From Fidelibacterota bacterium (GTDB lineage: Bacteria; Fidelibacterota; UBA2242; JAFGTP01): a stretch of DNA of 64,000 nt. This document shows, one piece after another, positions 8,396-17,410 of the stretch. Position numbers and translations under genes: made by a program. Numbering within the stretch: position 1 is the stretch's first letter; every line of letters begins with the position of its first letter. The stretch is taken from positions 50,837 through 114,836 of the forward strand of contig JAFGTP010000005.1 of assembly GCA_016934035.1 (NCBI GenBank), read 5' to 3'. The notes under the pieces were generated by a model. It did not search any database. It worked only from the letters and a program-made list of their open reading frames with translations, and was not told the DNA's origin.

Positions 8396-9117
8396 GCGAA
8401 ATCTTCCTTAAAAAGAGTGACATATTTCACGCCTTGTAATTGACGGGTGGGTGCACCTTGCAAGACATGTTTTTTGACCTGTTCATAGTCTTCGACCAGA
8501 GTTCCGGAAAGGGTGTGGATTCCGACTTTAAAAAGAGGCGGAGCCAGGGGAGTGGATGGCCCGAGAATCATCTTATAACTTTTTTTGGGTAAATGATTCA
8601 TTATTCTTTCAAATGTATGATTGGTCAGGGAAGTGCCGGTAATGGCTGCAACATCTACTTTAGGCAAATATTCCGGTATATCGGATTCCAGCAGATCGCC
8701 TGTTCGAGGCCGTTTTTCAAATATGTAACACTCTTTGAATTGGTCTCTTTGCATCTCAAGGAAGGGAAAATGTCCGATGATTCCGACAATTTTACCTTTC
8801 CCTCTTTCCAGCAGGATGGTTTTTGCGTTAATAGTATGGTATCGGTTTATCCGGGCTGAAAATGCACAGTTGATAGCTGCGATTCCAACAGATGCTTCCA
8901 GCTGGTTTCCCGACAGAGAGAATTCCGCCAGTTCCCTTAAACTGAATTGCTCAAGTTGGCCGGCATTGTGAATATCTTCATGGGGCCATTGCTGACTGAG
9001 TGTGCTGGCAATACCGCAGTTCTTACCGGTTTTTATTAAGGTAGAGTGAATACCAATAGTTACTTCAAGTACATGTACAGGTGGAACATAACGGATTAAT
9101 TGTCTTAGTATTTCCAT
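8392..9117 (-). CDS. DUF4213/DUF364 protein (putative heavy-metal chelation fold)
   Basis: A 241-residue protein with the layout of a DUF4213 (enolase N-like) N-terminal domain followed by a DUF364 Rossmann-like domain. Visible landmarks are the early VTIGIHSTLIKTGKNCGIAST, the conserved SVGIAAINCAF segment, the Rossmann start GKIVGIIGHFPFL, EKRPRTGDL, and ITGTSLTNHTFERI followed by MILGPSTPLAPPLF. The family is thought to bind a metal in a cleft between the two domains, but no reaction is proven. It overlaps both the upstream membrane protein and the downstream xdhC, so tight co-expression with Mo-hydroxylase maturation is likely. Delivery or sequestration of molybdenum or a related ligand is an inference. 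Confidence 0.78.
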   Translation of the reverse strand: MEILRQLIRYVPPVHVLEVTIGIHSTLIKTGKNCGIASTLSQQWPHEDIHNAGQLEQFSLRELAEFSLSGNQLEASVGIAAINCAFSARINRYHTINAKTILLERGKGKIVGIIGHFPFLEMQRDQFKECYIFEKRPRTGDLLESDIPEYLPKVDVAAITGTSLTNHTFERIMNHLPKKSYKMILGPSTPLAPPLFKVGIHTLSGTLVEDYEQVKKHVLQGAPTRQLQGVKYVTLFKEDFA

Positions 9118-9740
9118 TAAAAAATCATTGAAGTTACTATTTCCAGGATGACTGCAGTCTGAAGTGTAATGACCGGTACAGCGTAAGTTTGCTTGGATAA
9201 AGAGGGTTTAAAGGGCGCAAAGTCCTGCTTTTTTAAAAACAGATAGATGATTGAGCCGCTGATAATGGCACTGATGCAGAGCGCAGCCAATAAGAATAGG
9301 ACAGGTTGCATATAAAGGCCGTCATCCGGTTTGATGAGAATTCCCTGCATCAGGGTAAAGGCGATGATCCAGGCGAAACCAAGACCGATAGTTTCCACCA
9401 GTTTTGCCTTTGTCCTGAAAATTTTGATAAAACCGAATACAATCAGAGATTCCAGTACGATAGCCATTGCTGGATTTAAAACCGACATTGGTGTTTTTGT
9501 AGGCAGAAGAAAACCAGTCAGTTTGATGGTTCCTGCAATAAAGCCTGTCATTATAATTGCTCTTTCATGCCCGGTATGCAGATAGGCATAGTACATGAAG
9601 TAAAATCCGATGGGAAACATGATCATGCCTGAAATTCCATAGGGCAACAGGTGCAGAACATGTCCTGCAGTGGCTTCAAAAATTCCCCATAAAGCTCCTA
9701 AAAATAAGATAATCTGAATGTGTTTTGTTATTGTGTCCAT
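9117..9740 (-). CDS. Polytopic membrane protein of unknown family in the purine cluster
   Basis: A 207-residue protein with about seven hydrophobic segments (around residues 9-27, 33-52, 62-80, 85-106, 115-132, 142-166 and 186-206). It has small charged loops and a conserved-looking SVLNPAMAIVLESL motif in the fourth segment. It shares base 9117 with the DUF364 gene and lies 14 bases after the FAD subunit gene. It is the only transport-like protein of the cluster apart from the terminal 58-residue peptide. Size and topology recall substrate-binding subunits of ECF-type importers, but I see no family motif that proves it. It might import molybdate, a purine or a cofactor precursor; none can be shown from sequence. 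Confidence 0.65.
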   Translation of the reverse strand: MDTITKHIQIILFLGALWGIFEATAGHVLHLLPYGISGMIMFPIGFYFMYYAYLHTGHERAIIMTGFIAGTIKLTGFLLPTKTPMSVLNPAMAIVLESLIVFGFIKIFRTKAKLVETIGLGFAWIIAFTLMQGILIKPDDGLYMQPVLFLLAALCISAIISGSIIYLFLKKQDFAPFKPSLSKQTYAVPVITLQTAVILEIVTSMIF

Positions 9741-9754
9741 AACTACCCCTTTTT

Positions 9755-10600
9755 TTATTTCCCCAAACCCAATAAAAAATTTTTAATGAGACGGATGCTG
9801 ACTTCTTTGCGATATTTTGCAGTGGACCGGGCATCATCAATCGGTTTTATTATTTCTGAATATTTATTTAAAACAGTCGGTAAAATTTCCTCTATATTAA
9901 TAAATGATTGCCCAATAAGCAACTGTTCTGTCAGTTCACAACGAACAATTGTGGGAGCGACCGATCCCAGGGCTAGGCAGAGGTCAGTCACACTTCCGTT
10001 AGTAACATTAGCCAAACCATGAAAAGAGGCTTTGGTCAGGCTCATGCCGCGGCGCTGGCCCAGTTTGCGGTAAAAATTGATATCAAATTCTTTGTTTGGA
10101 AGCACAATATGAGTCAGTAATTCATTGTTTTGCAAACCATTGGTTTTGGGCGCTTTAATAAATTCTCGAATCGGCAGGGTTCGCAGTCCGGTCTGGCTTT
10201 GAATCTCCACCTGTGCATCAAGGGCGTAAAGGTAGGGAAGGGTGTCAGCAGCCGGTGAAGCATTACAGATATTTCCGCCGATAGTGGCCAGATTCCGGAT
10301 TGGTGGTGACGCCATTTGCCTGATGACATCTTTGAAGGTGTCTGCAATTAACTGGCTTTCCAGTAATTCGCTCAGGGTCGCACAGGCACCGATATGAATT
10401 TCATTATCTTCCAAAGAAATTTGTTTTAATTCGTCGATATGGTTGATGAAAAGTAATGGATGTTCAAAAACCGGTCTGATGGCAAATCCGCGGGCTTTTT
10501 GTGCCATCAGATCTGTGCCGCCGGCCATAATTGTACACGGGTTTTCAGCGAGTATTTCCAGGGCCTTTGAAAGCGTTTCAGGATGAAAAGCATTTACCAT
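9755..10600 (-). CDS. Xanthine dehydrogenase-family FAD-binding subunit
   Basis: A 281-residue medium subunit of a molybdenum hydroxylase. The FAD-binding signatures are AGGTDLMAQK near residue 29 and TIGGNICNASPAADTLPYLYALDA around 105-125, followed by a CO-dehydrogenase flavoprotein C-terminal domain (LTKASFHGLANV, CLALGSVAPTIVR). It passes electrons from the iron-sulfur subunit to NAD+ or another acceptor. I chose the ATG at 10600 (MVNAFHPE), 23 codons inside the longest frame, because it has GGAGCGGGATT as ribosome site and gives a short overlap with the small subunit stop at 10594. It forms a complex with the products of 10594 and 11054. Confidence 0.9.
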   Translation of the reverse strand: MVNAFHPETLSKALEILAENPCTIMAGGTDLMAQKARGFAIRPVFEHPLLFINHIDELKQISLEDNEIHIGACATLSELLESQLIADTFKDVIRQMASPPIRNLATIGGNICNASPAADTLPYLYALDAQVEIQSQTGLRTLPIREFIKAPKTNGLQNNELLTHIVLPNKEFDINFYRKLGQRRGMSLTKASFHGLANVTNGSVTDLCLALGSVAPTIVRCELTEQLLIGQSFINIEEILPTVLNKYSEIIKPIDDARSTAKYRKEVSIRLIKNFLLGLGK

Positions 10601-11064
10601 AATCCCGCTCCTTTTTCCATAGCCAGTTTGACCCCTTTGATGATCAAATTGTAACCGGTACAGCGACAAAGATTGCCTGACAGGCCTTCCCGAATTTCTT
10701 CATCGGTGGGATCAGGGTTTTGGTTGAGCAGGGATTCGGTGGCCATGACAAATCCGGGCGTGCAGAAACCACATTGAACGGCGCCGGCATCCATGAATCC
10801 TTTTTCAATGGCTTCATAACGGTCTGTTTTACGGAATTCTTCCAGGGTGATGATATGTTTGCCTAGGATTGAACCACAGGGAACCAGACATGAATTGACT
10901 GCAAGTCCATTCATGAGTACAATGCAGGCGCCGCATTCGCCTTCACCACATCCTTCCTTGACACTGGTAAGGCCAAAATCTTCCCTCAGCAGATCCAAAA
11001 GTCGATATGCAGGATCAACTTCAATTTCATGGGGATCATTGTTGAGATAAAATTCAATTTTCAT
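10594..11064 (-). CDS. Xanthine dehydrogenase-family (2Fe-2S) small subunit
   Basis: A 156-residue subunit with two [2Fe-2S] clusters. The plant-ferredoxin-type cluster uses the cysteines in [17 protein letters not shown] plus the downstream NSC. The second uses CGFCTPGF and NLCRCTGYN. It relays electrons between the molybdenum and FAD subunits. The ATG at 11064 is preferred over a TTG two codons earlier because GGAG stands seven bases before it. This start overlaps the large-subunit stop at 11054. Length is normal for stand-alone small subunits. Confidence 0.92.
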   Translation of the reverse strand: MKIEFYLNNDPHEIEVDPAYRLLDLLREDFGLTSVKEGCGEGECGACIVLMNGLAVNSCLVPCGSILGKHIITLEEFRKTDRYEAIEKGFMDAGAVQCGFCTPGFVMATESLLNQNPDPTDEEIREGLSGNLCRCTGYNLIIKGVKLAMEKGAGLW

Positions 11065-13150
11065 TGTCAATCTCCATTAATTTTTCCGGTCTAATTGGTA
11101 AATGATTGATCGGTTTTTTCAGGGCATGGGATACCGCCGCAGCCACAGCCGGCGGCGCGCCGACAAAGGGCAATTCTCCGGCACATTTGGCCCCAAAGGG
11201 CCCAAATTCGTAAGGATTGGATATGAATTCAATTTCCATTTCCGGCACATCCATGGCGGTAGGAATTTTATAATTGGTAAGGTTGGTCTGTATCAATCGG
11301 CCCTGGCTGGTTTCCATTACTTCGATGGTGGCCCAGCCGATTCCCTGGGCGATGCCACCCTGCATCTGACCCTCGAGACTTCGTAAGTCAATGGGAACCC
11401 CGACATCATAAACTCCATAAAGATTTTTAATGGTCAATTCATAGGTGACTGGGTCAATTTCTATTTCAGCCACATTGGCTCCCCAACTGTAAACCGGATA
11501 AGCATCGCCATGAAATTTTTGATCATCCCAGTGAAGAAAATCCGGATGGTTATATCGTCTGGTGACTTCAAAGGATTCTGCCTCATGCCACCGCTCTTTC
11601 ATTTCCAGGGCTGCCTGCTGCAGAAGTCCACCGACAATCATGGTTGTTCTGGAAGCTACAGTGGGGCCTGAATCCGGAACCAGTCCGGTGTCGGTTTTTT
11701 CAAAAATAATTTGTTCCATCTGAATTTCAAGTGTATAGGCGACAATTTTTCGCAATACGGTTTCTGCTCCCTGGCCCATTTCCACACTGGACACTTTGAG
11801 GGTAACTTCCTGATTTTTTTTCGTCAATTGGATTGCACCGTTGATGACAGTTTCGCCTTTGCCGGTGAATCCGCAACCGTGTAAAAATAATGAAGCACCG
11901 ATTCCATGGTATTTAGGGCTGTGTTTGATTTTTTCATAATAACCCGACATTTGGGTTATTTTTTCAAGAATTTCAAACATTTTGACTTCATCATGGATTC
12001 GTCCGCCGGTGCAGGTGGGGTCATTTCGTTTTAACAAGTGACGTGCTTTGTAATCGAGCGGTTCGATGCCCAATTTTACAGCTATATTGTAAAGCATCAT
12101 CTCTGTGCCGAAAATAGTTTGTGGAGCGCCAAATCCGCGGTAAGCGCCAGAAGGAACGGAATTGGTCATGAAATTTCGTCCATGGACCCGAAGGTGGGGA
12201 ATATGATAGACATTGGTAACAGAGAAAATACCGCGCTGCAAGACCACTGGCGAAAGCCCGTTATAAGCACCGGCATTGAAGAGGACATCAATATCCAGGG
12301 CGACAATTTGCTGATTTTCATCCAGGGCGGCTTTGTATCGAATTTTTGACGGATGGCGTTTTGTGGAGCATAGGATATCTTCCATCCGGTCGTAAATCAT
12401 CATGACTGGTTTTTGTGTTTTCAGGGATGCGACGGCCACCTGGCAGGCTATGAGGGAGGGAAATTCCTCTTTGCCGCCGAAAGCGCCTCCAGTGGTGGTC
12501 TGGATCACCCGCACCTTATCGTCGGCCAAATCCATAGTTTCCAGCAAGGCGCCTTTAGCATAAAAGGGACATTGCATAGAACCATACACAAACAGGGTAT
12601 CGCCTTTAAACTCTGCTGCCATTCCGTTGGGTTCCAGATACACATGCTCCTGGTAGCCGGTTGCAAATTCATCTTCAATCAGAGTTTTTGCATTTTGGAA
12701 AGCGGCGCAGGGATTGCCTTTGTCATAATGGTAATCTGTAAACACTGCCGATGAATTTTCAGCTTCTTCCAGGGTCAGAAGGGGCCTTTCTTCTTCATAT
12801 TCGACCTGAATTTGGGCAAGAATATTATAGACAGTCTCACGGTCTTCACCGACTACCAACAAAATTGGTTGTCCAATGTATTGCACATCGTCCTGGGCAA
12901 AAATCGGATGGTCTGATACGACCGTTCGCATTCGGTTTTTTCCCGGAACATCGTGTTGATCAATAACAAAGTATCCATCCGGAATCTTTGGAAGTAGGAT
13001 GGAGCGAATTTTGGCTTTGGCTTTTGTGCTGCGAAGGGTTTTGGCGTAAAGCAATTTGTCAAAAGGAATATCAGCGATGTATTTTGTTTCACCGCGTAGT
13101 TTGGCCTTAGCATCCGACCTTGGAATTGATTGACTGATATTTTCTTTCAA
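11054..13150 (-). CDS. Xanthine dehydrogenase-family molybdopterin-binding large subunit (system 2)
   Basis: A 698-residue Mo-hydroxylase catalytic subunit. The N-terminal a/b hammerhead domain begins near IPRSDAKAKLRGETKY. Cofactor-binding segments follow: TTGGAFGGKEEFP, SGAYRGFGAPQ, SVEMGQGAETVL, and the C-terminal GPFGAKCAGELPFVGAPP, where the Glu after GAKCAG should be the catalytic base. Substrates in the family are purines, aldehydes and nicotinates. Context makes a purine hydroxylation or dehydroxylation step likely. It is shorter than the other large subunit of the cluster (774 residues) and differs in motif details, so the two systems probably act on different ring positions. Small and FAD subunits follow with overlaps; mocA lies 52 bases upstream. 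Confidence 0.9.
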   Translation of the reverse strand: MKENISQSIPRSDAKAKLRGETKYIADIPFDKLLYAKTLRSTKAKAKIRSILLPKIPDGYFVIDQHDVPGKNRMRTVVSDHPIFAQDDVQYIGQPILLVVGEDRETVYNILAQIQVEYEEERPLLTLEEAENSSAVFTDYHYDKGNPCAAFQNAKTLIEDEFATGYQEHVYLEPNGMAAEFKGDTLFVYGSMQCPFYAKGALLETMDLADDKVRVIQTTTGGAFGGKEEFPSLIACQVAVASLKTQKPVMMIYDRMEDILCSTKRHPSKIRYKAALDENQQIVALDIDVLFNAGAYNGLSPVVLQRGIFSVTNVYHIPHLRVHGRNFMTNSVPSGAYRGFGAPQTIFGTEMMLYNIAVKLGIEPLDYKARHLLKRNDPTCTGGRIHDEVKMFEILEKITQMSGYYEKIKHSPKYHGIGASLFLHGCGFTGKGETVINGAIQLTKKNQEVTLKVSSVEMGQGAETVLRKIVAYTLEIQMEQIIFEKTDTGLVPDSGPTVASRTTMIVGGLLQQAALEMKERWHEAESFEVTRRYNHPDFLHWDDQKFHGDAYPVYSWGANVAEIEIDPVTYELTIKNLYGVYDVGVPIDLRSLEGQMQGGIAQGIGWATIEVMETSQGRLIQTNLTNYKIPTAMDVPEMEIEFISNPYEFGPFGAKCAGELPFVGAPPAVAAAVSHALKKPINHLPIRPEKLMEIDNEN

Positions 13151-13202
13151 AACCTATCCTTTTCTATATTTCGCATAAAAATGAATTGCAAAAAGTGAAA
13201 AT

Positions 13203-13811
13203 TTAGCCTTGAATAGATTTTACCTGTTTTGCAGGCAAAAACCTTTCTTTATAATAATTTAAAACACGCTGATAATCCTCCGGTGTATCAACATCCATGC
13301 CGATGCCGGGGTCGTCAACGTCAATTATTTTGACCACTTTGCTGTGAATATAATTACGCAATATTTCAGTGTTCGGGTAAGTCAATATTTCCGGAATCAA
13401 AGCGCTGTTAAACAAAACCGGATGGCCTTTCTTGTTAAAATATCTGGGGATGACAATATTATCGATATTGGCCAGCATTAACTCAAGGGTTTTTTGCATT
13501 ACCACTGGCTGGTCTCCTGGTAGAAGGAAAAATCGCCGGGCGCTGACATGTCTGATTCCGCATTTCACCGATGAAAACATTCCAGCCTCAAAATTTTGAT
13601 TTTTGACTAACATAACTTTTGGTATTTCTCTCACGACTTCTGACAATTTAACAAAATTATGCCCACCGACAACAATTATTTTTTCACATAAATCAATTAG
13701 ACTTTCAATCGTACGCACCAAAAGCGGTTTTCCGCAGAGGTCCAGGGCAGGTTTGAAATTCGGTGCTCTCTCAGAAAATCCAGCCGCCAGAAGGATGCCG
13801 TCAACAGTCAT
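13203..13811 (-). CDS. mocA: Molybdenum cofactor cytidylyltransferase MocA-like
   Basis: A 202-residue MobA-like NTP transferase. The signature LLAAGFSERAPNFKPALDLCGKPLL starts at residue 7, with a variant of the usual LAAGxSxRxGxxK nucleotide-binding loop. FFLLPGDQPVV carries the metal-binding aspartate and YFNKKGHPVLF contacts the nucleotide. MocA couples CTP to molybdopterin to give the dinucleotide form used by xanthine dehydrogenase-family enzymes. It overlaps the end of the threonine-synthase-like gene (13808) by four bases and precedes the second Mo-hydroxylase, matching the place of ygfJ in the E. coli purine cluster. The closing PEDYQRVLNYY segment is typical. Confidence 0.85.
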   Translation of the reverse strand: MTVDGILLAAGFSERAPNFKPALDLCGKPLLVRTIESLIDLCEKIIVVGGHNFVKLSEVVREIPKVMLVKNQNFEAGMFSSVKCGIRHVSARRFFLLPGDQPVVMQKTLELMLANIDNIVIPRYFNKKGHPVLFNSALIPEILTYPNTEILRNYIHSKVVKIIDVDDPGIGMDVDTPEDYQRVLNYYKERFLPAKQVKSIQG

Positions 13812-14980
13812 GGAATCTCCCTAAGCGTTTGAATATGTTTCACTGGGAAGATAATTTTTTTCATAGCGGAATCAATATCCTTTAAGCCATTTCCGGTAAT
13901 CAACAGTACAATGATTGCTTCTTGAGGCAATTCATGCTTCATTTGTAAAAAACCGGCATATGAGGCACTGGCCGCAGGTTCAGCAAAAAGGCCGGTTTGC
14001 GATGATAAGTGTTGTTGGGCAACAAGGATTTCTTCATCGGAAACCAAAATCGATCTGCCCTGGTGGCGGTTTAACTTTTTCAGAGCCAGGTAGCCGCAGC
14101 GTGGAATGTCCACTGCAATAGAATCTGCCACTGTTTTTGCGGCCACTGGTTGGAATTTTCCTTGCCGTAATGCATTGAAAAGAGCCGGGCTGCCTTCGGC
14201 CTGGACAGCAATGAGAATTGGCATTTTATTAATGAACCCAAATTTCAGCAGATCTTCAAACCCTTTATACAGACCACTTAGAATGACGCCGTCGCCTGTT
14301 GGTACAAAAACATAATCCGGAACTTTTCCCAATTGCTGAAAAATTTCAAAAGAAGCCGATTTTTTGCCCTCAATGGTCATGGGATTATAGGCGGTGTTGC
14401 GGCTTAACAATTTGTGTTTTTCGGAATATTCCAGGGACAGGTCAAAGGCTTTGTCATAGTTGCTGTCAACAGATATTACTCTGGCGCCGTACTGAAGTGA
14501 TTGCACCATCTTGGCTTTGGGTGCGCTTTTGGGCAGAAATATTGTTATGCCCAAACCTGCTGCAGCCCCGACACCCGCCATCGATGAAGCTGCGTTTCCT
14601 GTGGAAGCGAGGACTATCTCCCTGATGCCAAACTTCCTTGCAAACGCAGCCACCAAAATTGATGCTCTGTCTTTGAAGGAGCCGGTAAGATTGTGTGTAT
14701 CGTCCTTGAAGTAGAGGTTCGCAAAATCACCCAGGTTTTGGGACTGCCAGATAGGCGTATTGCCCACAGGAATTTTGGGGAGCCATTTATCATCAAAAGG
14801 ATAGAGAGCAGACAATTCCAATTGTTTGGCACCTTGGTCTGCAAAAGAATAGTTTACTTCCAGAATTCCTCGCAAGGGTTCGTCAGTTTTTTGCATTTTG
14901 GCGCAATCCGGACAAACCATGATTTTGGGAGTGATTTCGTATTCAGCGTCACATTGCGAGCATTTGTAAAATTTTTTCAT
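13808..14980 (-). CDS. Threonine synthase-like PLP-dependent enzyme
   Basis: A 390-residue fold-type II PLP enzyme. An N-terminal zinc ribbon has C7, C10, C23 and C26. The Schiff-base lysine is probably K103 in THNLTGSFKDRA. ASTGNAASSMAGVGAAAGL binds the substrate carboxylate, VFVPTGDGVILSGLYKGF is the phosphate-binding region, and the serine/glycine motif LLITGNGLKD closes the domain. It looks like threonine synthase, which makes threonine from O-phosphohomoserine. However, it lies directly after ygeW where enteric clusters carry ygeX, the 2,3-diaminopropionate ammonia-lyase, which is also fold-type II. It may therefore take the YgeX role; sequence motifs alone favour the threonine synthase family and do not settle function. 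Confidence 0.8.
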   Translation of the reverse strand: MKKFYKCSQCDAEYEITPKIMVCPDCAKMQKTDEPLRGILEVNYSFADQGAKQLELSALYPFDDKWLPKIPVGNTPIWQSQNLGDFANLYFKDDTHNLTGSFKDRASILVAAFARKFGIREIVLASTGNAASSMAGVGAAAGLGITIFLPKSAPKAKMVQSLQYGARVISVDSNYDKAFDLSLEYSEKHKLLSRNTAYNPMTIEGKKSASFEIFQQLGKVPDYVFVPTGDGVILSGLYKGFEDLLKFGFINKMPILIAVQAEGSPALFNALRQGKFQPVAAKTVADSIAVDIPRCGYLALKKLNRHQGRSILVSDEEILVAQQHLSSQTGLFAEPAASASYAGFLQMKHELPQEAIIVLLITGNGLKDIDSAMKKIIFPVKHIQTLREIP

Positions 14981-15053
14981 CCTGTTGGCCTAAAATGTTT
15001 TATCGATATTTGTGATAAAGTCATTCGGATTTTTCATTTTCATAAAAAATTGT

Positions 15054-16076
15054 TTACGGTCTGCCTCCCATTGTCAGGGCCATGATTGCTTTGGCTGTGT
15101 GCAGCCGGTTTTCAGCTTCGTCATAAATAATCGATGCCTCACTGTCGATTACCGCAGGCGTTACTTCATTACCCCGGTCCGCTGGCAGCGCATGCATATA
15201 TTTGACGTGAGGCTTCGCTAACTTCATTCGGCGTTCATCACAGATCCAGTCCTTATATTTATCGAGATTGGCTTTCATTTCTTGGCGGCATTCATCTTCA
15301 TGGGCGTTGTATTCGTCAAAGGTGTAATTTCCGAAACCACCCCAGTTTTTGGGAATGACAATATCGGCATCAGCAAATCCTTCATCCATATCATCCACGA
15401 AGCTCAGTTTTCCGCCATTTTCAGTTGCATTGTGCTGGGCTGTTTTTACCAGGTCTCCATAAAGCGGGAATTCCTTGGGAGCAGCCACTGTGACATCCAT
15501 TCCGTAACGAGGTAACATCAGGATTTGAGACAATGGCACTGAAAGGGGTTTTGCATGGGAAGTGGCATAGGCCCAGGAAATCGTGATTTTCAAATCCTTC
15601 AGATTTTTACCGAAATATTCCTGTATCGTCATGAGATCGGCGATGACCTGCATTGGATGATACAGGTCGTCCTGAAGGGACATAACTGGAATAGAAGCAT
15701 ATTTCGCCAGTTCATTGAGATATTGATTGCCAATACCATAAAAACAATTGCGACAGGCAATGCCGTGGCCCATGCGGGAAAGTACCATGGCAGTGTCTTT
15801 GGCTGATTCGCCGTGGGACAGCTGCATTTTGTCTGGTGTCAGATCGTGGGCATGACCACCCAGTTGCGTAATACCGGCCTCCATGGAATTACGGGTCCGG
15901 GTAGATTGCTCAAAGAACATCATAAATAATGTCTTGTCCTGCAATAGTCTATGAGGTTCGTCCAGTGCAAAGCGTCGTTTCAGGTCCTGGGCTACGTTGA
16001 GCACCATATCGATTTCCTGTTTTGTCCAATCCTGAAAGGTAATCAGGTTTTTTCCTCTGAGTAGTGTTTTGGTCAT
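15054..16076 (-). CDS. ygeW: YgeW-family knotted carbamoyltransferase
   Basis: A 340-residue member of the aspartate/ornithine carbamoyltransferase superfamily. The carbamoyl-phosphate loop is FFEQSTRTRNSME, and LYHPMQVIADLMTI carries the HPxQ motif. The knotted C-terminal region holds YMHALPADRGNEVTP. These features and the length match YgeW of purine/uric acid clusters. There it is thought to act in the phosphorolytic direction on a ureido compound, yielding carbamoyl phosphate for ATP formation. The start at 16076 follows GGAG with an A-rich spacer; the longer frame from 16103 lacks one. It begins 35 bases after ygeY. No carbamate kinase gene is visible in the window. Confidence 0.88.
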   Translation of the reverse strand: MTKTLLRGKNLITFQDWTKQEIDMVLNVAQDLKRRFALDEPHRLLQDKTLFMMFFEQSTRTRNSMEAGITQLGGHAHDLTPDKMQLSHGESAKDTAMVLSRMGHGIACRNCFYGIGNQYLNELAKYASIPVMSLQDDLYHPMQVIADLMTIQEYFGKNLKDLKITISWAYATSHAKPLSVPLSQILMLPRYGMDVTVAAPKEFPLYGDLVKTAQHNATENGGKLSFVDDMDEGFADADIVIPKNWGGFGNYTFDEYNAHEDECRQEMKANLDKYKDWICDERRMKLAKPHVKYMHALPADRGNEVTPAVIDSEASIIYDEAENRLHTAKAIMALTMGGRP

Positions 16077-16110
16077 CTTTTTTCTCCTTTTTGCCCCGTT
16101 CATCGGCGAT

Positions 16111-17307
16111 CTAAAGTTTCCTTTTTTCTAATATATAAGGCAACAATGCATAAAAGGCTGTTGCTTTTTCCAGGTGGTCTACTGGCACTTTTTCATTGGG
16201 TGCATGGGCGTAAATTTCATTTCCCGGTCCAAACCCAATGCAGGGAATCTGATGTTTGCCGCAAAGTGCGACGCCATTGGTTGAAAAGGTCCATTTATCG
16301 ATTCTGGGTTCTTCATCAAATAATTGCTGACAGGTTTCCCTTCCCGCTTGAACAAGCGGATGGTCTTCTTCCAGTTTCCAGGTGGGAAAATATTTTTCCT
16401 GGGTGAAAACAGTCCCTTTGTAGCTGGGTCTGTCATATTCCGGTACAATGATTTTACTGTCGTGGCCAATAATATTTTGGATTTCAGCCACAGCGCTTTC
16501 TTTGGTTTCTCCCCAGGTCAATCTCCTGTCAATGTGCATGAACCCTACATCTGGTACTGCACATAATGACGGTGAATTGCTTCTGAAAACTGTAGGTGCG
16601 ATGGAGCCTTTACCCAGAAATGCATCATTTTTCAGTTGTTCATGTAATTGTTCAATGGCCAGGGCTGTTCTGGCTCCGGAATAAATTACATTTTTACCCC
16701 GTTCCGGTGCAGAACCATGACAGGAAAGTCCTGAAATGTGAACTTCCATTTCCATGCGGCCACGATGTCCGCGATAAAGCCCAAGGTTGGTGGGTTCGGT
16801 AATGACGGCCACGTCAGGACTGATGTTTTCCTTTTCGATGAGATAGAGCCAGCACATACCGTCGCAATCTTCTTCCATCACGGTGAAAGTGAAATATATC
16901 GTATATTCGCCGTCATATTCCATTTCCGTTAGTATTCGGGCAGCTGTCAACATTGCTGCTGCGCCGCCTTCCTGATCAACTGTGCCGCGTCCATGAACGT
17001 AGCCATCTTTGATCAATCCGGAAAAGGGAGGTGTTTCCCACTGGAATTCATCGCCGGTATCGACGGTATCAATGTGAGCATCGATGGCTAGAATTTTGGG
17101 TCCGTTGCCGACTTTGGCAATGAGATTGCCAAGGCTGTCAATTCGGACTTCTTTCAAACCGGCATCCTCCAGTTGCTCTTTGATCTTCAGGACAACTTGC
17201 TCTTCTTCGGCACTGAGTGATGGAATTTGCACCATTTCAGAAAGGCATATTGCAGTGTAATCCCTGTATAGTTTTGCTTTGGTTTTTATGGTTTGTATTT
17301 GGTTCAT
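16111..17307 (-). CDS. ygeY: YgeY-family M20 metallopeptidase/deacylase
   Basis: A 398-residue zinc hydrolase of the M20/ArgE-DapE family. Metal ligands appear in ILAIDAHIDTVDTG (H and D), GRGTVDQEGGAAAM (bridging D), VMEEDCDGM (catalytic EE) and the C-terminal IGFGPGNEIYAHAPNEKVPV (H). The dimerisation domain starts near HRGRMEMEVHISG. Length and the AHAPNE ending match YgeY of enteric purine clusters, which is thought to cleave a ureido or carbamoyl amino-acid intermediate and is required with YgeW. The gene lies 103 bases after ygfK and 34 bases before the chosen ygeW start. Start ATG is near-optimal by length; the ribosome site is weak. Confidence 0.87.
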   Translation of the reverse strand: MNQIQTIKTKAKLYRDYTAICLSEMVQIPSLSAEEEQVVLKIKEQLEDAGLKEVRIDSLGNLIAKVGNGPKILAIDAHIDTVDTGDEFQWETPPFSGLIKDGYVHGRGTVDQEGGAAAMLTAARILTEMEYDGEYTIYFTFTVMEEDCDGMCWLYLIEKENISPDVAVITEPTNLGLYRGHRGRMEMEVHISGLSCHGSAPERGKNVIYSGARTALAIEQLHEQLKNDAFLGKGSIAPTVFRSNSPSLCAVPDVGFMHIDRRLTWGETKESAVAEIQNIIGHDSKIIVPEYDRPSYKGTVFTQEKYFPTWKLEEDHPLVQAGRETCQQLFDEEPRIDKWTFSTNGVALCGKHQIPCIGFGPGNEIYAHAPNEKVPVDHLEKATAFYALLPYILEKRKL

Positions 17308-17410
17308 GTATATACCTTTATTATTTTTTCATTTCATTTTGTATTTTGCTAAGTGCTTGTATAGAACATCCATTTAGTTCAGAATTCTCATCTTTTTTTT
17401 TATATTAATT

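Noticed and set aside
10594..13150. Possible selenocysteine (in-frame TGA) in the Mo-hydroxylases
   Set aside because: Both large and small subunits read through without internal TGA and keep normal cysteines; any selenium would have to be a cofactor ligand.
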